This document shows positions 22,676-31,888 of a stretch of DNA of 64,000 nt, piece by piece (positions within the stretch are counted from its first letter, which is position 1; each line of letters starts with the position of its first letter). This DNA is from Mycobacterium lepraemurium. GTDB taxonomy: Bacteria > Actinomycetota > Actinomycetes > Mycobacteriales > Mycobacteriaceae. The stretch covers positions 2,170,001-2,234,000 of the forward strand of contig CP021238.1 of assembly GCA_002291465.1 (NCBI GenBank), written 5' to 3'. The position numbers and the translations under genes were made by a program. A model generated the notes under the pieces. The model saw only the letters and a program-made list of their open reading frames with translations, was not told the origin of the DNA and did no database searches.

Positions 22676-23923
22676 CTACAGGGCCACTCCCAGGAGTGCA
22701 TCGACAGCGCTTACCACCAGCCGGGGCGCCGCGGTGTCGTGGCCGCCGTAGTCGAGCGCGTCGGTGGTCCAACCATCAAGTGCGGCAAGCGCTTTGGGCG
22801 TGTTGAGGTCGTCGGCCAGGTATTGGCGCACTCGGGCGATCACGTCGGTGGCGTCCGGTCCGGCGGGCAGCGCGGTCGCAGTGCGCCAGCGCCGCAGCCG
22901 GGCGGTCGCCTCGTCGAGCACCGGGTCGCTCCAGTAGCGGTCCCCGCGGTAGTGCCCGGCCAGCAGGCCCAGCCGGATGGCCGCCGGCTCCACCCCGCGG
23001 CCGCGCAGCTGCGACACCAGCACCAGGTTGCCGCGGCTCTTGGACATCTTGTGCCCGTCCCAGCCGATCATCCCGGCGTGCACGTAGTGGCGGGCGAATC
23101 GCCGCTCGCCGCGCACGCATTCGGCGTGCGCGGCTGTGAATTCGTGATGCGGGAAGATCAGGTCACTGCCGCCGCCCTGGATGTCCAGGCCGCTGCCGAT
23201 GCGGCTGAGCGCGATCGCCGCGCACTCGACGTGCCACCCCGGCCGGCCGTTGCCGAACGGCGACGGCCAGCTGGGCTCGCCGGGCCGCGCCGCCCGCCAC
23301 AGCAGGGCGTCGAGCGCGTCGGTCTTGCCGGGCCGCTGTGGGTCGCCACCGCGCTCGGCGAATAGTCGCAGCATGGTCTCGCGGTCGTAGCCCGATTCGT
23401 AACCGAACTGCAGCGTGGTGTCGGCGCGGTAGTAGATGTCGGGGAATTCGCCGTCGACGACATAGGCCGCGCCGGACGCCAGCATCTTCTCGACCAGCTC
23501 GACCACGTCGGCGATCGCCTCGGTCGCCCTGACGTAGTCGCGGGGCGGCAAGATGCGCAGCGCGGCCATGTCTTCGCGGAACAGCGACACCTCGCGCTCG
23601 GCCAGCTCCCACCAGTCGATGCCGTCCCGCGCGGCGCGCTCCAACAGCGGATAGTCGACGTCGGTGACGTTCTGCACATAGTGCACGTCGTGCCCGAGAT
23701 CGAGCCACTGCCGGTAGATCAGGTCGAACGCCAAATAGGTTGCGGCGTGGCCCAGGTGGGTCGCGTCATAGGGGGTGATGCCGCAGACGTACATGGTGGC
23801 GGCCGAACCGGGCCCGGCGCCGGCCGCCACGGGGCGCACCTGCCGATCGGAGGTGTCATACAGCCGAAGCTCGGGGCCGCGTCCCGGTAATTGGGGCACC
23901 TGTGGGGAGGACCACGACCGCAT
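22676..23923 (-). CDS. mshC: Mycothiol cysteine ligase MshC
   Basis: This enzyme joins cysteine to glucosaminyl-inositol with ATP, the penultimate step of mycothiol synthesis. The protein is intact at 415 residues, the family's normal length. It is related to cysteinyl-tRNA synthetase. The HIGH-like motif is [10 protein letters not shown] near residue 55, the zinc-site regions are around YVCGITPYD and [10 protein letters not shown], and the KMSKS loop KMSKSRGN is near residue 293. The ATG start at 23923 gives [14 protein letters not shown], as in other mycobacterial MshC. In M. tuberculosis it lies next to cysQ in the same direction; here a 380-bp gap with an aldehyde dehydrogenase fragment separates them. 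Confidence 0.97.
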   Translation of the reverse strand: MRSWSSPQVPQLPGRGPELRLYDTSDRQVRPVAAGAGPGSAATMYVCGITPYDATHLGHAATYLAFDLIYRQWLDLGHDVHYVQNVTDVDYPLLERAARDGIDWWELAEREVSLFREDMAALRILPPRDYVRATEAIADVVELVEKMLASGAAYVVDGEFPDIYYRADTTLQFGYESGYDRETMLRLFAERGGDPQRPGKTDALDALLWRAARPGEPSWPSPFGNGRPGWHVECAAIALSRIGSGLDIQGGGSDLIFPHHEFTAAHAECVRGERRFARHYVHAGMIGWDGHKMSKSRGNLVLVSQLRGRGVEPAAIRLGLLAGHYRGDRYWSDPVLDEATARLRRWRTATALPAGPDATDVIARVRQYLADDLNTPKALAALDGWTTDALDYGGHDTAAPRLVVSAVDALLGVAL

Positions 23924-24070
23924 GACAATCAGCCTAGGCGGGGCCGCTCGGCGGGGCTGCGTCGCCCGCCGCGCGGCGCCCCGGCCGCGCTATCGCCCCC
24001 GCCCGATTTGTGGTTTGCTGGGTCGGGTATCGAGCAAATTCGCTAGAGGCCGCCGAACGGGGTGGTTGTC

Positions 24071-24304
24071 ATGTCGACCGACACAACTGACCGAACCGAC
24101 ACCGCGGGACCGGCCACTCCCCAAGAAATCGTCGTCACCTGACCTGCCACCGGACAGGTCCTGGGCCGCGTCCCGGTGGCGGGCCCAGCGGAAGTCGAGG
24201 CGGTCGCCGCCCGGCTGCGGGCCACGCAGCCGCTGTGGCAGCAAATGGGGGTCGGCGGACGCGCCCGGTGGCTGGGCAAGTGGCGGGACTGGATGCTCGA
24301 TCAT
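24071..24304 (+). pseudogene. N-terminal fragment of an aldehyde dehydrogenase gene
   Basis: On the plus strand ATG at 24071 opens MSTDTTDRTDTAG ... QEIVVT, then TGA (24140-24142), then PATGQVLGRVPVAGPAEVEA, RLRATQPLWQQMGVGGRARW and [10 protein letters not shown]. This is the start of an aldehyde dehydrogenase (succinate-semialdehyde dehydrogenase type: PATG.V.G.V followed by the RA.WL.....L helix). It stops abruptly at the last codon of cysQ, so roughly the last 430 codons and the catalytic Cys and Glu are gone. The fragment is a deletion remnant that also carries a stop codon. It lies between mshC and cysQ, which are adjacent in M. tuberculosis. Confidence 0.75.
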
Positions 24305-25099
24305 CTAGCGCCACGCGTCGCGGATCGCGCCCAGCAGCACGGGCGCCAGCTCGGCGCGGCACATGACGAAGTCCGGCAGGTAGGGGTCGAGCTGGTTGTA
24401 GCGCATCGACGAACCGTCCAGCCGCGATGCGTGCATCCCGGCGGCCATCACCACCCCGGCCGGGGCGGCCGAGTCCCACTCCCACTGACCCCCGGCGTGC
24501 AGATAGGCGTCGACCACGCCGTCGATGATCGCCATCGCCTTGGCGCCGGCCGAACCGATCGCGACGGACTGGATGGGCAACCGCTGGCGCATCCGGTGCA
24601 AAACGGCGGGCGGCCGGGTGGCGCTGACGGCGATGCGGATGGTGTCGGTGACGCCGACGCGCGCGGCACTGGCGGTGACGGTGTCGCTGCGGTAGACGAT
24701 GTTGCCGCGGGCCGGCAATGACACCGCGGCGTCGGTGATCTCGCGCCGGCCGTTGGTCGGGCGCTGCCACAGCGCGACGTGCACCGCCCAGTCGTCGCGG
24801 CCCGGCGTGGAGAACTCGCGCGTGCCGTCCAGCGGGTCGATGATCCACACCCGGTCGTGCTGCAGCCGGGACAGGTCGTCGTAGGCCTCCTCGCTGAGCA
24901 CGGCATCGTCCGGCCGCTCGGCCTGCAACCGTCCCAGGATCAGCGCATTCGCCAGGCTGTCGCCCGCGTCGCCGAGCGCCCACGGATAGCCGAAGCCGAC
25001 CTCGTCGCGCACCTTCAGCAGCAATTCCCCCGCTTCGGCGGCGAGATCGGCAGCCAGCGCGACGTCGGTCATCTCGTCCGACGGGTTGCGGGGGGTCAC
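24305..25099 (-). CDS. cysQ: 3'-phosphoadenosine 5'-phosphate / inositol monophosphatase family CysQ
   Basis: CysQ (Rv2131c type) removes the 3'-phosphate from PAP and PAPS in sulfate assimilation and can also act on inositol and fructose phosphates. Intact, 264 residues. Metal-binding motifs of the Mg-dependent phosphatase family are [16 protein letters not shown] (residues about 86-101) and the C-terminal [19 protein letters not shown] at 25099 gives [20 protein letters not shown]; a second Met at residue 10 is an alternative start. It is the first intact gene downstream of Rv2133c, with which it forms the cysQ-Rv2133c-Rv2134c-Rv2135c minus-strand run. Confidence 0.95.
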   Translation of the reverse strand: MTPRNPSDEMTDVALAADLAAEAGELLLKVRDEVGFGYPWALGDAGDSLANALILGRLQAERPDDAVLSEEAYDDLSRLQHDRVWIIDPLDGTREFSTPGRDDWAVHVALWQRPTNGRREITDAAVSLPARGNIVYRSDTVTASAARVGVTDTIRIAVSATRPPAVLHRMRQRLPIQSVAIGSAGAKAMAIIDGVVDAYLHAGGQWEWDSAAPAGVVMAAGMHASRLDGSSMRYNQLDPYLPDFVMCRAELAPVLLGAIRDAWR

Positions 25100-25148
25100 C
25101 GCTTCAGTATCGCCGACGGCGGCGCCCGGCCGGAAAAGCCCGAAAAGC

Positions 25149-25994
25149 CTAGAAGGCCGGCCACGGGATCGGGCGATGCCGATTGGGGCCGGGCATCACC
25201 GGATTGTCCAGCAGCGCGTGCGCGCGCAGGCGCAGCGCGGCGATCTCCGCCCGGGTGATCTGCTCGGCCAGTTCGTCGCCGAACGGGCCGGTGAGGGCCT
25301 CGGCCAGGCAGGCGACGGCGGCCAGGGTGTCGTCGTCGACCGGCTTGCCGACCCAGCCCCACAACACCGTCCGCAGCTTGTTCTCCACGTGCAGGCACAC
25401 CCCGTGGTCGACGCCGTAGACCCGGCCGTCGACGCCGCACAGGATGTGCCCGCCCTTGCGGTCGGCGTTGTTGACCAGCACGTCGAATACGGCCATCCGG
25501 CGCAGCCGAGGGTCGTCGGCGTGCATCAGCACCACCTCGTCGCCCGCGTAGTCGTAAGCGCGCAGCACCGGCAGGCAGCCTGGCGGCGAGGCGCCGACGG
25601 GGAACAGGTCAACCAGGTCCGGTCCCGGATCGGGCTGTTCAGCACCCGACTCGCCGGCCTCACTGACCTCACCGACCGCATCGCCGGGTTGCCGCACCCA
25701 CAGCTGCAGCATGCCGGGACCGGCCGGGCCGTCCCGAATCACCGTGTAGGGCACCAGGTTCCAGCCCAGCTGCGTCGACACCAGGTAGGCGCCCAGTTCG
25801 CGGCCGGCCAGCGTTCCGTCGGGAAAGTCCCACAGCGGCGCCTCCCCCGCGACCGGCTTGTAGACGCAGTGCACGTCGCGGTCGCCGAGCGTCGCCTCGC
25901 ACAAGAAGGTGGCGTTGCTGGCCGAGCGGATCCGTCCGATGACCGTCAGCTCGCCGTAGCGCAACACCTCACGGTCGTCATATCTCGGGGTCAT
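25149..25994 (-). CDS. SCO1664-family protein (Rv2133c type)
   Basis: A conserved actinobacterial protein of unknown biochemistry, distantly related to the PI3/PI4-kinase fold. Intact, 281 residues. Conserved stretches seen are [22 protein letters not shown] (in part), a kinase-like [17 protein letters not shown] near residue 165 and [10 protein letters not shown] near residue 190, which look like catalytic and metal loops. A 30-residue acidic insert ([18 protein letters not shown]) lies mid-protein. It overlaps the 3' end of the Rv2134c-type gene by 17 bp, so the two are translationally linked, a pairing conserved across actinobacteria. I infer an enzymatic role only from these motifs. Confidence 0.85.
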   Translation of the reverse strand: MTPRYDDREVLRYGELTVIGRIRSASNATFLCEATLGDRDVHCVYKPVAGEAPLWDFPDGTLAGRELGAYLVSTQLGWNLVPYTVIRDGPAGPGMLQLWVRQPGDAVGEVSEAGESGAEQPDPGPDLVDLFPVGASPPGCLPVLRAYDYAGDEVVLMHADDPRLRRMAVFDVLVNNADRKGGHILCGVDGRVYGVDHGVCLHVENKLRTVLWGWVGKPVDDDTLAAVACLAEALTGPFGDELAEQITRAEIAALRLRAHALLDNPVMPGPNRHRPIPWPAF

Positions 25995-26565
25995 CGTCAG
26001 ACCCGAGCAGCGCGCTGCGCCGATAGCCGTTGGCCCGTGCGCAAATATGGCCCTCCGGGTCCAGTGGTTCGTCGCACAGCGGGCACGGCGGACGGCCTGC
26101 CGAGATCACCCGGTTAGAGCGGGTGGCGAATTGCCGCGCCGACTCCGGCGTCAGGAACACACGCACCGCGTCGGGGCCCTCCTCGGTGTCATCGAGCACC
26201 ACCGAGGCGTCGAACTCCGCGTCGGTGACGGCCAGCAGCTCGACCACCACGGTCTGCGCCTCGGAGTCCCAGCCCAGGCCCATAGTGCCGACCCGAAATT
26301 CGGCGTCCACCGGCGTGATCAACGGGTTCAGGTCCTCGACCTCGTCGGGCTCCGGCGGCACCGGCGTGCCGAACCTGCGGTTCACCTCCAGCAGCAGCGC
26401 GCCGATCCGTTCGGCGAGCACCGCAACCTGCTGCTTCTCCAAGATCACCGACACCACCCGGGAGTCGTGCACCGCCTGGATGTAGAAGGTGCGGTTTCCC
26501 GGCTGGCCAACGGTCCCGGCCACGAAGCGGTCGGGTATGTGGAAGACATGAATTGCGCGGGCCAT
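25978..26565 (-). CDS. DUF3090 family protein (Rv2134c type)
   Basis: A conserved actinobacterial protein of unknown function, intact, 195 residues. The start is ATG at 26565 (MARAIHVFHIPDRF) because GGAGG lies 5 nt upstream; an upstream ATG at 26595 has no such site. The C-terminus holds a probable zinc knuckle, CPLCDEPLDPEGHIC, with a CxxC and a HxC pair. The middle is acidic (PPEPDEVEDLN; DDTEEGPDAV). It lies between the histidine phosphatase and the SCO1664-family gene, overlapping the latter. Confidence 0.9.
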   Translation of the reverse strand: MARAIHVFHIPDRFVAGTVGQPGNRTFYIQAVHDSRVVSVILEKQQVAVLAERIGALLLEVNRRFGTPVPPEPDEVEDLNPLITPVDAEFRVGTMGLGWDSEAQTVVVELLAVTDAEFDASVVLDDTEEGPDAVRVFLTPESARQFATRSNRVISAGRPPCPLCDEPLDPEGHICARANGYRRSALLGSDDDPEI

Positions 26566-26627
26566 GGCAACCTCCAAAATACCGGCTGCCGCCATCGCTG
26601 TGCGATCCGATCGAGGTGGCAGCCGAA

Positions 26628-27410
26628 TTAATCCGTCGAACCACCGACCACCGCGTCGCTGGACGGCACCGAGGTCGCCGGCGCCGCCTGCGATTCGCCG
26701 TTGGACTTAGGATCCGTGTGCGCTTTGTCGTCTGTGTCGTGGTGTTGGTCGTCGTGCTGGTCTGGTGGCGGCGCCGGTCCGGCCCGCAGCGGCGCGGACA
26801 GCCGCGCGCCGGTGTGGTTGACGTGCAACACAAACGGGCGCAGCTCGGTGTACCGGATCACGCTGATCGACGCCGGGTCGGCGGTGACCCGCTGGAAGCC
26901 GTCCAGGTGGATGCCGTACGCGTCGGCGATCACCGCCTTGATGACGTCGCCGTGTGTGCACGCCACCCACAGCGCGTCGGCGCCATGCTCTGCCGCCAGC
27001 CGCCGATCGTGTTCCCGGACCGCCGCCACCGCGCGCGCCTGCACCTGCGCCAGGCCCTCACCGCCGGGGAACACCGCCGCGCTGGGGTGGGCCTGCACCA
27101 CCTTCCACAAGGGCTCGCTCACCAACTCGCGGATCTTGCGGCCCGTCCATTCGCCGTAGTCCACCTCGGCGAGCCGGTCGTCGATGAGCGGCGCCAGACA
27201 CAGCGCGTCGGCCAGCGGCTCGAGGGTGCGGCGGCAGCGCAGCAGGGGCGAACTAATCAGCAACCGGATCGGCAGGTCACCGATCCGGTCGATCAGGCCG
27301 GCGGCTTGTTCGCGGCCCTTGTCGTCGAGGTCGACGCCCTCGGAACGGCCGGCGAGAACGCCCGCGGTGTTCGAGGTGGACCGGCCGTGTCGTAACAGGA
27401 TGACGGTCAT
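26628..27410 (-). CDS. Histidine phosphatase / phosphoglycerate mutase family (Rv2135c type)
   Basis: A branch-1 histidine phosphatase, 260 residues, intact. The catalytic RHG motif is at the very start (MTVILLRHGRSTSNTAG), with the second His in VACTHGDVIKAV and the acid in DYGEWTG. The start at 27410 places MTV before the motif; a GTG 12 nt upstream is possible. The last 45 residues are low-complexity and His/Asp-rich (DQHDDQHHDTDDKAH), a tail outside the catalytic domain. The M. tuberculosis homologue is reported to have phosphatase activity. Only 46 bp separate it from the Rv2137c-type gene, with no uppP between them. Confidence 0.9.
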   Translation of the reverse strand: MTVILLRHGRSTSNTAGVLAGRSEGVDLDDKGREQAAGLIDRIGDLPIRLLISSPLLRCRRTLEPLADALCLAPLIDDRLAEVDYGEWTGRKIRELVSEPLWKVVQAHPSAAVFPGGEGLAQVQARAVAAVREHDRRLAAEHGADALWVACTHGDVIKAVIADAYGIHLDGFQRVTADPASISVIRYTELRPFVLHVNHTGARLSAPLRAGPAPPPDQHDDQHHDTDDKAHTDPKSNGESQAAPATSVPSSDAVVGGSTD

Positions 27411-27456
27411 GTCGACCCCCACGCTACCCGGTGGGCGGCGCCGGGACCCGAAACGA

Positions 27457-27759
27457 CTACCGGGAGATGGGCTCGGCGTGCGCCACCGAGTCGCGCACCG
27501 CAGCGGTCAAGCTGCGTTCGTCGGTGAGGTCGATGTCGACCAAGCTGCGCACTGCGGTGGCGACCACGTCTTCGGCCTGCGGAACGGGCCCGGCCAGGCG
27601 CGGCCGGTAAACCTCGACGACAAGTGAGCGGTTTTCGATATGGAACGAAAAACTGCGTCCATCTCCGACTTGTCCATATCCGCTAGCGAAAATTCCTGTC
27701 GACATGTCTTCGACAGCAAACTCTTTCTGCGTCATATGACGGTCATCGGTGACGGCCAT
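27457..27759 (-). CDS. Conserved hypothetical protein (Rv2137c type)
   Basis: A 100-residue protein (MAVTDDRHMTQKEFAVEDM...) that reads intact. Its core, YGQVGDGRSFSFHIENRSLVVEVYRP, is predicted beta-rich, followed by EDVVATAVRSLVDIDL. No signal peptide, membrane segment or catalytic motif is seen. It is somewhat shorter than I remember for the M. tuberculosis protein, so the N-terminus could be misassigned. It diverges from lppL across a gap of about 55 bp that should hold both promoters. Function unknown. Confidence 0.7.
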   Translation of the reverse strand: MAVTDDRHMTQKEFAVEDMSTGIFASGYGQVGDGRSFSFHIENRSLVVEVYRPRLAGPVPQAEDVVATAVRSLVDIDLTDERSLTAAVRDSVAHAEPISR

Positions 27760-27813
27760 AGGCCGACCATACCTCGCCCCCAGGCCCGGACGCAGGCAGC
27801 ACGGCCCGGTTGG

Positions 27814-28953
27814 ATGCGAAACCGTTCCCTAGAATTTGTCTTGTCCCGCCGTCGCACCCAGGGAAACCCATTGCTGTTACCACACGATCTGCTCCGGCAA
27901 GGGCGTCACAAGCTGGCGTTTCAAGTCTTAATTTGGGGTGTCGCGCTTTTGCTGAGCGGGTGTTCGTCGAATCCGCTGCGCAGCGCGCCGCCGACCATCG
28001 AACCCGCGGGCGCGGCCGTGTCGCGGCCGTCATCGCAGCAGCCGGCCGGGTCGGTGCGGCCACTGGCCGCGCACGCCGCGGCGACGGTGTTCGACGCCGG
28101 CACCCACCAGCTGGCGGTGCTGGCCGCGGGTTCCGATCCGGCCAGCATCACCCTGTTCGGCGACCCGCAGGTCCCGCCGCGCGTCGTCGCCGTGCCCGGC
28201 CCGGCGACCGCGTTGACCGCCGACGGCCGCGGCACGGTCTACCTGGCCACCCGCGACGGCGACTTCGTGCTGGATCTCGCCACCGGCCGCGTCGTGCGGG
28301 TGGGCGTCGCCGATGCGGCGCAGACCGAGTTCACCGCGGTGGCCCAACGCGCCGACGGGGCCCTGGTGTTGGGCAGCACCGACGGCGCCGTCTACACGCT
28401 GGCCTCCCCGACGCCGGCCGTGCCTACCACTGGGTCTATTGGGTCTACCGCGGCCGTCGCCAACCGGAACAAAATCTTCGCGTGGGTCGATTCGCTTGTC
28501 ACCCAAGGCAATACGACGGTGGTGCTGGACCGCGGGCAGACCTCGGTGACCACGATCGGCGCCGACGGCCGGGCCCAGCAGGCGCTGCGGGCCGGCCGGG
28601 GCGCCACCACCATGGCCGCCGACGCGGCGGGCCGGGTGCTGGTGGCCGACACCCGCGGCGGCCAGTTGCTGGTGTACGGCGTGGACCCGCTGATCCTGCG
28701 CCAGGCCTACCCGGTTCCCCAGGCGCCCTACGGCCTGGCCGGTTCCCGCGCGTTAGCCTGGGTTTCGCAGACCGTTTCCAATATCGTCATTGGCTACGAT
28801 CTGTCCACCGGAATTCCCGTCGAAAAGGTGCGTTACCCGACCGTGCAGCAACCAAACTCCCTGGCCTTCGACGAAGCGTCGGACACTTTGTACGTGGTGT
28901 CCGGGTCCGGCGCGGGAGTTCAGGTGATCGACCACCCGGCGGGTAAACTTTGA
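27814..28953 (+). CDS. lppL: Lipoprotein LppL, beta-propeller-like
   Basis: A probable cell-envelope lipoprotein, intact. The hydrophobic leader KLAFQVLIWGVALLLSGC ends in a lipobox (LLSGC), and the lipidated Cys is followed by SSNPLRSAPPT. The mature part has repeated motifs of about 40-50 residues (GTVYLATRDGDFVLDLATGRVV; GALVLGSTDGAVYTL; GRVLVADTRGGQLLVYG; DTLYVVSGSGAGVQVIDH), typical of NHL or quinoprotein-like propellers. The exact start is unclear. ATG at 27814 is used, giving a long leader of about 50 residues; a TTG nearer the lipobox is possible. It overlaps the next gene by 4 bp and lies upstream of pyrD, as in M. tuberculosis. Ligand unknown. Confidence 0.85.
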   Translation: MRNRSLEFVLSRRRTQGNPLLLPHDLLRQGRHKLAFQVLIWGVALLLSGCSSNPLRSAPPTIEPAGAAVSRPSSQQPAGSVRPLAAHAAATVFDAGTHQLAVLAAGSDPASITLFGDPQVPPRVVAVPGPATALTADGRGTVYLATRDGDFVLDLATGRVVRVGVADAAQTEFTAVAQRADGALVLGSTDGAVYTLASPTPAVPTTGSIGSTAAVANRNKIFAWVDSLVTQGNTTVVLDRGQTSVTTIGADGRAQQALRAGRGATTMAADAAGRVLVADTRGGQLLVYGVDPLILRQAYPVPQAPYGLAGSRALAWVSQTVSNIVIGYDLSTGIPVEKVRYPTVQQPNSLAFDEASDTLYVVSGSGAGVQVIDHPAGKL

Positions 28954-29219
28954 CGGCGGCGCGGCGCGCCCGTTTGCCCGCGGGCTGGGACAGCGAGCGG
29001 TCCGATGAATACGAGTGGGTGCCGCTGCGTCTGCCGCCCGAGGTGACCCGGGTCAGCGCGTCCACCCGATTGTCCATCGAGGCCGAATACCGCGGCTGGG
29101 AGTTGACCAGGGTGCGGCTGTACACCGACGGAAGCAGGCGAGTGTTGTTGCGCCGCAAGAAATCTCGTTTCGATGCTGGCGGCCTCGAAGGGCGGCGGCC
29201 CGACCAGCCGCAACTGTGA
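28950..29219 (+). CDS. DUF5703-type small protein upstream of pyrD
   Basis: An 89-residue basic protein with TTG start (TTGA overlap with the lppL stop). The conserved core is [20 protein letters not shown] and [21 protein letters not shown], followed by the basic segment [11 protein letters not shown]. No signal or membrane segment. The overlap with lppL and the tight spacing to pyrD suggest a single operon. Function unknown. Confidence 0.75.
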   Translation: MTAARRARLPAGWDSERSDEYEWVPLRLPPEVTRVSASTRLSIEAEYRGWELTRVRLYTDGSRRVLLRRKKSRFDAGGLEGRRPDQPQL

Positions 29220-29266
29220 GCGGGGCGCCCCCGGCACCGCGCGGCGGCGGAAATCGCTGGTATGGC

Positions 29267-30328
29267 GTGGCGCGGCAACTGTTTTTCCTGGTACCCGCCG
29301 AGCGGATTCACACGCTGGTGTTCGCCCTGTTACGCGGCGTCACGGCCGTCGGCTGGCCCCGGCGACTGCTGCGCCGACTGCTGGCTCCGACGGATCCGGT
29401 GCTGGCTATCACGGTGTTCGGGGTACGCTTCCCGGGGCCGCTGGGGCTGGCGGCCGGCTTCGACAAGGACGGGCTGGGGCTGCACGCCTGGGGCGCGCTG
29501 GGTTTCGGATATGCCGAGATCGGCACCGTCACCGCCGGCCCGCAGCCCGGCAATCCGGCGCCGCGGCTGTTCCGGCTGCCCGCCGACCGGGCGCTGCTGA
29601 ACCGGATGGGCTTCAACAATCTCGGCGCCGGCGCGCTGGCGGTGCGGCTCGCCCGCCGACAGCCCGACATCCCGATCGGGGTCAACATCGGCAAGACCAA
29701 GGCGACGCCGCCGGATCAGGCCGTCGACGACTACCGGGCCAGCACGCGGCTGCTCGGCCCGCTGGCGTCGTATCTGGTGGTCAACGTCAGCTCGCCGAAC
29801 ACGCCCGGGCTGCGTGATCTGCAGGCGGTGGGGTCGCTGCGGCCGATCCTGTCGGCTGTTCTCGCCGAGACGTCCACACCGGTGCTGGTGAAGATCGCGC
29901 CGGATCTGTCCGACTCCGACGTCGACGACATCGCGGACCTGGCCGTCGAACTCGGCCTGACCGGCATCGTCGCCACCAACACCACGGTGTCGCGGGACGG
30001 CCTGCGTACGGCGGGGGTCGACGAGCTGGGCGCCGGCGGCATCTCCGGGCCGCCGGTGGCCCGCCGTGTAGTCGAGGTGTTGCGCCGGCTCTACGGCCGG
30101 GTCGGCGATCGCCTGGTGCTGATCAGTGTCGGCGGCATCGAGACCGCCGACGACGCCTGGGAGCGGATCACCGCGGGCGCCTCCCTGCTGCAGGGCTACA
30201 CGGGCTTCGTCTACGGAGGAGGCTTGTGGGCCAAGCAAATTCACGACGGCATCGCGCAGCGGCTGCGCGACGGCAGCTTCGCCTCGCTGCGCGACGCCGT
30301 CGGGTCGGCGGCGCGCGAATCGGGTTGA
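29267..30328 (+). CDS. pyrD: Dihydroorotate dehydrogenase (quinone), class 2
   Basis: Membrane-associated, FMN-dependent oxidation of dihydroorotate to orotate, the fourth step of pyrimidine synthesis. Intact. FMN and substrate motifs are [45 protein letters not shown] (catalytic Ser) and [16 protein letters not shown]. The N-terminal helix [16 protein letters not shown] is the quinone-side membrane anchor of class 2 enzymes. The start is uncertain: GTG 29267 (VARQLFF) is used, GTG 29216, which overlaps the previous stop, would add 17 residues, and the codon where relatives begin with Met-Tyr reads TGG-TAT. It ends 2 bp from the convergent 13E12-type gene. Confidence 0.93.
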   Translation: MARQLFFLVPAERIHTLVFALLRGVTAVGWPRRLLRRLLAPTDPVLAITVFGVRFPGPLGLAAGFDKDGLGLHAWGALGFGYAEIGTVTAGPQPGNPAPRLFRLPADRALLNRMGFNNLGAGALAVRLARRQPDIPIGVNIGKTKATPPDQAVDDYRASTRLLGPLASYLVVNVSSPNTPGLRDLQAVGSLRPILSAVLAETSTPVLVKIAPDLSDSDVDDIADLAVELGLTGIVATNTTVSRDGLRTAGVDELGAGGISGPPVARRVVEVLRRLYGRVGDRLVLISVGGIETADDAWERITAGASLLQGYTGFVYGGGLWAKQIHDGIAQRLRDGSFASLRDAVGSAARESG

Positions 30329-30330
30329 CT

Positions 30331-31740
30331 CACGCGGCGCCGTCCTCCTCGTCGGCTCCGTCTTCTTGGACAGCCTGGTCTTGCCGGTCTTCGGCGTCGC
30401 ACAGCATTTCCTCGGGGTGATGGAAGGCGTTGGTCCGCGGCTGGCCGTGGTCGAGATGCGGTGGTGGGATCCATTCGGTCTCGCCTCGGCTGTTCTTGCG
30501 GGTGATCCAGCCTTGCTCGGCAAGGCGGGTGATGGCCGCCGCAGGCGAAGGTCAGTTGGTCGATGTCGGTGCGGCCGCATTTGGCGTAACCGGTGACATG
30601 ATGGACTTCGCAGTAATAGCCCGAAACGTCGCAGCCCGGGTGTGAACAGCCACGGTCCTTGGCGTACAAAACAATTCGCTGTCCCGGCGAGGCCAGGCAT
30701 TTCGTGTGGTACAGCGCCAGCGGCTTGCCCTTGTCGAAGACGGCGAGGTAATGGTGGGCGTGGCGGGCCAGGCGGATCACATCGGACATCGGCAGCAGGG
30801 TGCCGCCGCCCGTCAGCCCCTTACCGGCCGTGGACTCGAGGTCCCGCAGCGTGGTGGTGACGACGATGCTGGCCGGTAACCCGTTGTGCTGCCCCGGTTT
30901 TCCGCTGGCGAGCACGCCCCGCAGCGCAGCGTTGAGGCCGTCGTGGTTGCGCTGGGCCGCGCTGCGGCTGTCGCGCTGGATCGCCTCCTGGCCGGGCTGC
31001 CCGTCGACGACGGGTGCTGGATCGTCGGGGTTGCACATCCCCGGAGCGGCCAGCTTGGCCAGCACGGCCTCGACGGCTGCCCGGGCCTCGGGCGTCAACC
31101 AGCCGCTCAGCCGGGACATGCCGTCGGCCTGCTGGTTGCCCAGGACCAGCCCGCGCGCCCGCGCCCGGTCTTCGTCGCTGTAGCGGCCGTCGGGGTTGAG
31201 GCAGCAGGCGATCCGGTCGGCCACCTTGCGCAGGCTTTCGGGGCGGTGCTAGCCGGCCCAGCGAGCCAGGTCGGCCTCGGCGGCGTCCCGGGTGGGAGCG
31301 TCCACCCAGCACGGCAACTGGTCGAAGAACTGCCGGATCACCGCCACATGGTCGGTGCCGATCGCCCCGTCGCGCTGGGCCGCCGCCGTGGCGGGCAGCA
31401 GCGGCGCCAACGGCTCGCCGGTCAGGGTGCGCCGGACGCCGAGATCTCGGGCGTCGTCGATGCGGCGGGCAGCCTTGGCACGGGTGATGAGCAGCCGCTC
31501 GGCCAACGCGACCGACAGCCTGCCGCCGAGTTCGGTGGGATCCGACTGCTCGGCAAGCTGGTTGATCAGCTGGTGCCCGGGAATTTGAAGTCGGCGCGTC
31601 TGATGTTCGAGGACCTCGAGCAGTCGGATGCGTTCCGGGTTGGTCAGCGCATCGTAGGAATGCCGCTGAATGCGTGCGACCACGGCGCGCAGAACGGCGT
31701 AGTCGTCCTGGATGTCCTCGCGGCTGATGATCGAACTCAT
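30331..31740 (-). pseudogene. 13E12-type repeat protein (DUF222 + HNH endonuclease), broken
   Basis: REP13E12-type genes are repeated in mycobacteria and encode a DUF222 helical domain plus an HNH nuclease. ATG at 31740 gives MSSIISREDIQDDYAVLRAV. TAG at 31249-31251 (ARWAG-stop) interrupts an otherwise open frame that goes on with [21 protein letters not shown]. The HNH region, [21 protein letters not shown], is complete. Near 30,534 the frame changes and continues as [20 protein letters not shown] to a TGA at 30,331. Related copies elsewhere in a genome are a source of recombination, and this one lies where the two M. tuberculosis-like gene blocks meet. Confidence 0.85.
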
Positions 31741-31848
31741 GTGCGAATGGTAGCTCGACCGGCCGACAAGCCAGCCGATGGCGACGGGCCGTAGTGCCAA
31801 AACGCAGGTCAGGACCCGCTGGCCACGTCAGTGCGCTCCGTACTAAAC

Positions 31849-31862
31849 TAGAACACGTTTCA
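31849..31862. promoter_or_regulatory. KstR-type operator upstream of the nitronate monooxygenase-like gene
   Basis: TAGAACACGTTTCA fits the KstR consensus TNNAACNNGTTNNA at every fixed position, 27-40 bp before the ATG. KstR is the TetR-family repressor of cholesterol catabolism in mycobacteria, and I recall the M. tuberculosis homologue of this gene (Rv1894c) as a KstR target. Derepression by sterol intermediates is expected. Confidence 0.75.
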
Positions 31863-31888
31863 ATTCCGCCACCGCCCAGGGAGTAGGC

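Noticed and set aside
29330..30700. A 456-codon open frame antisense to pyrD
   Set aside because: It shows no family resemblance, while pyrD on the other strand is intact.
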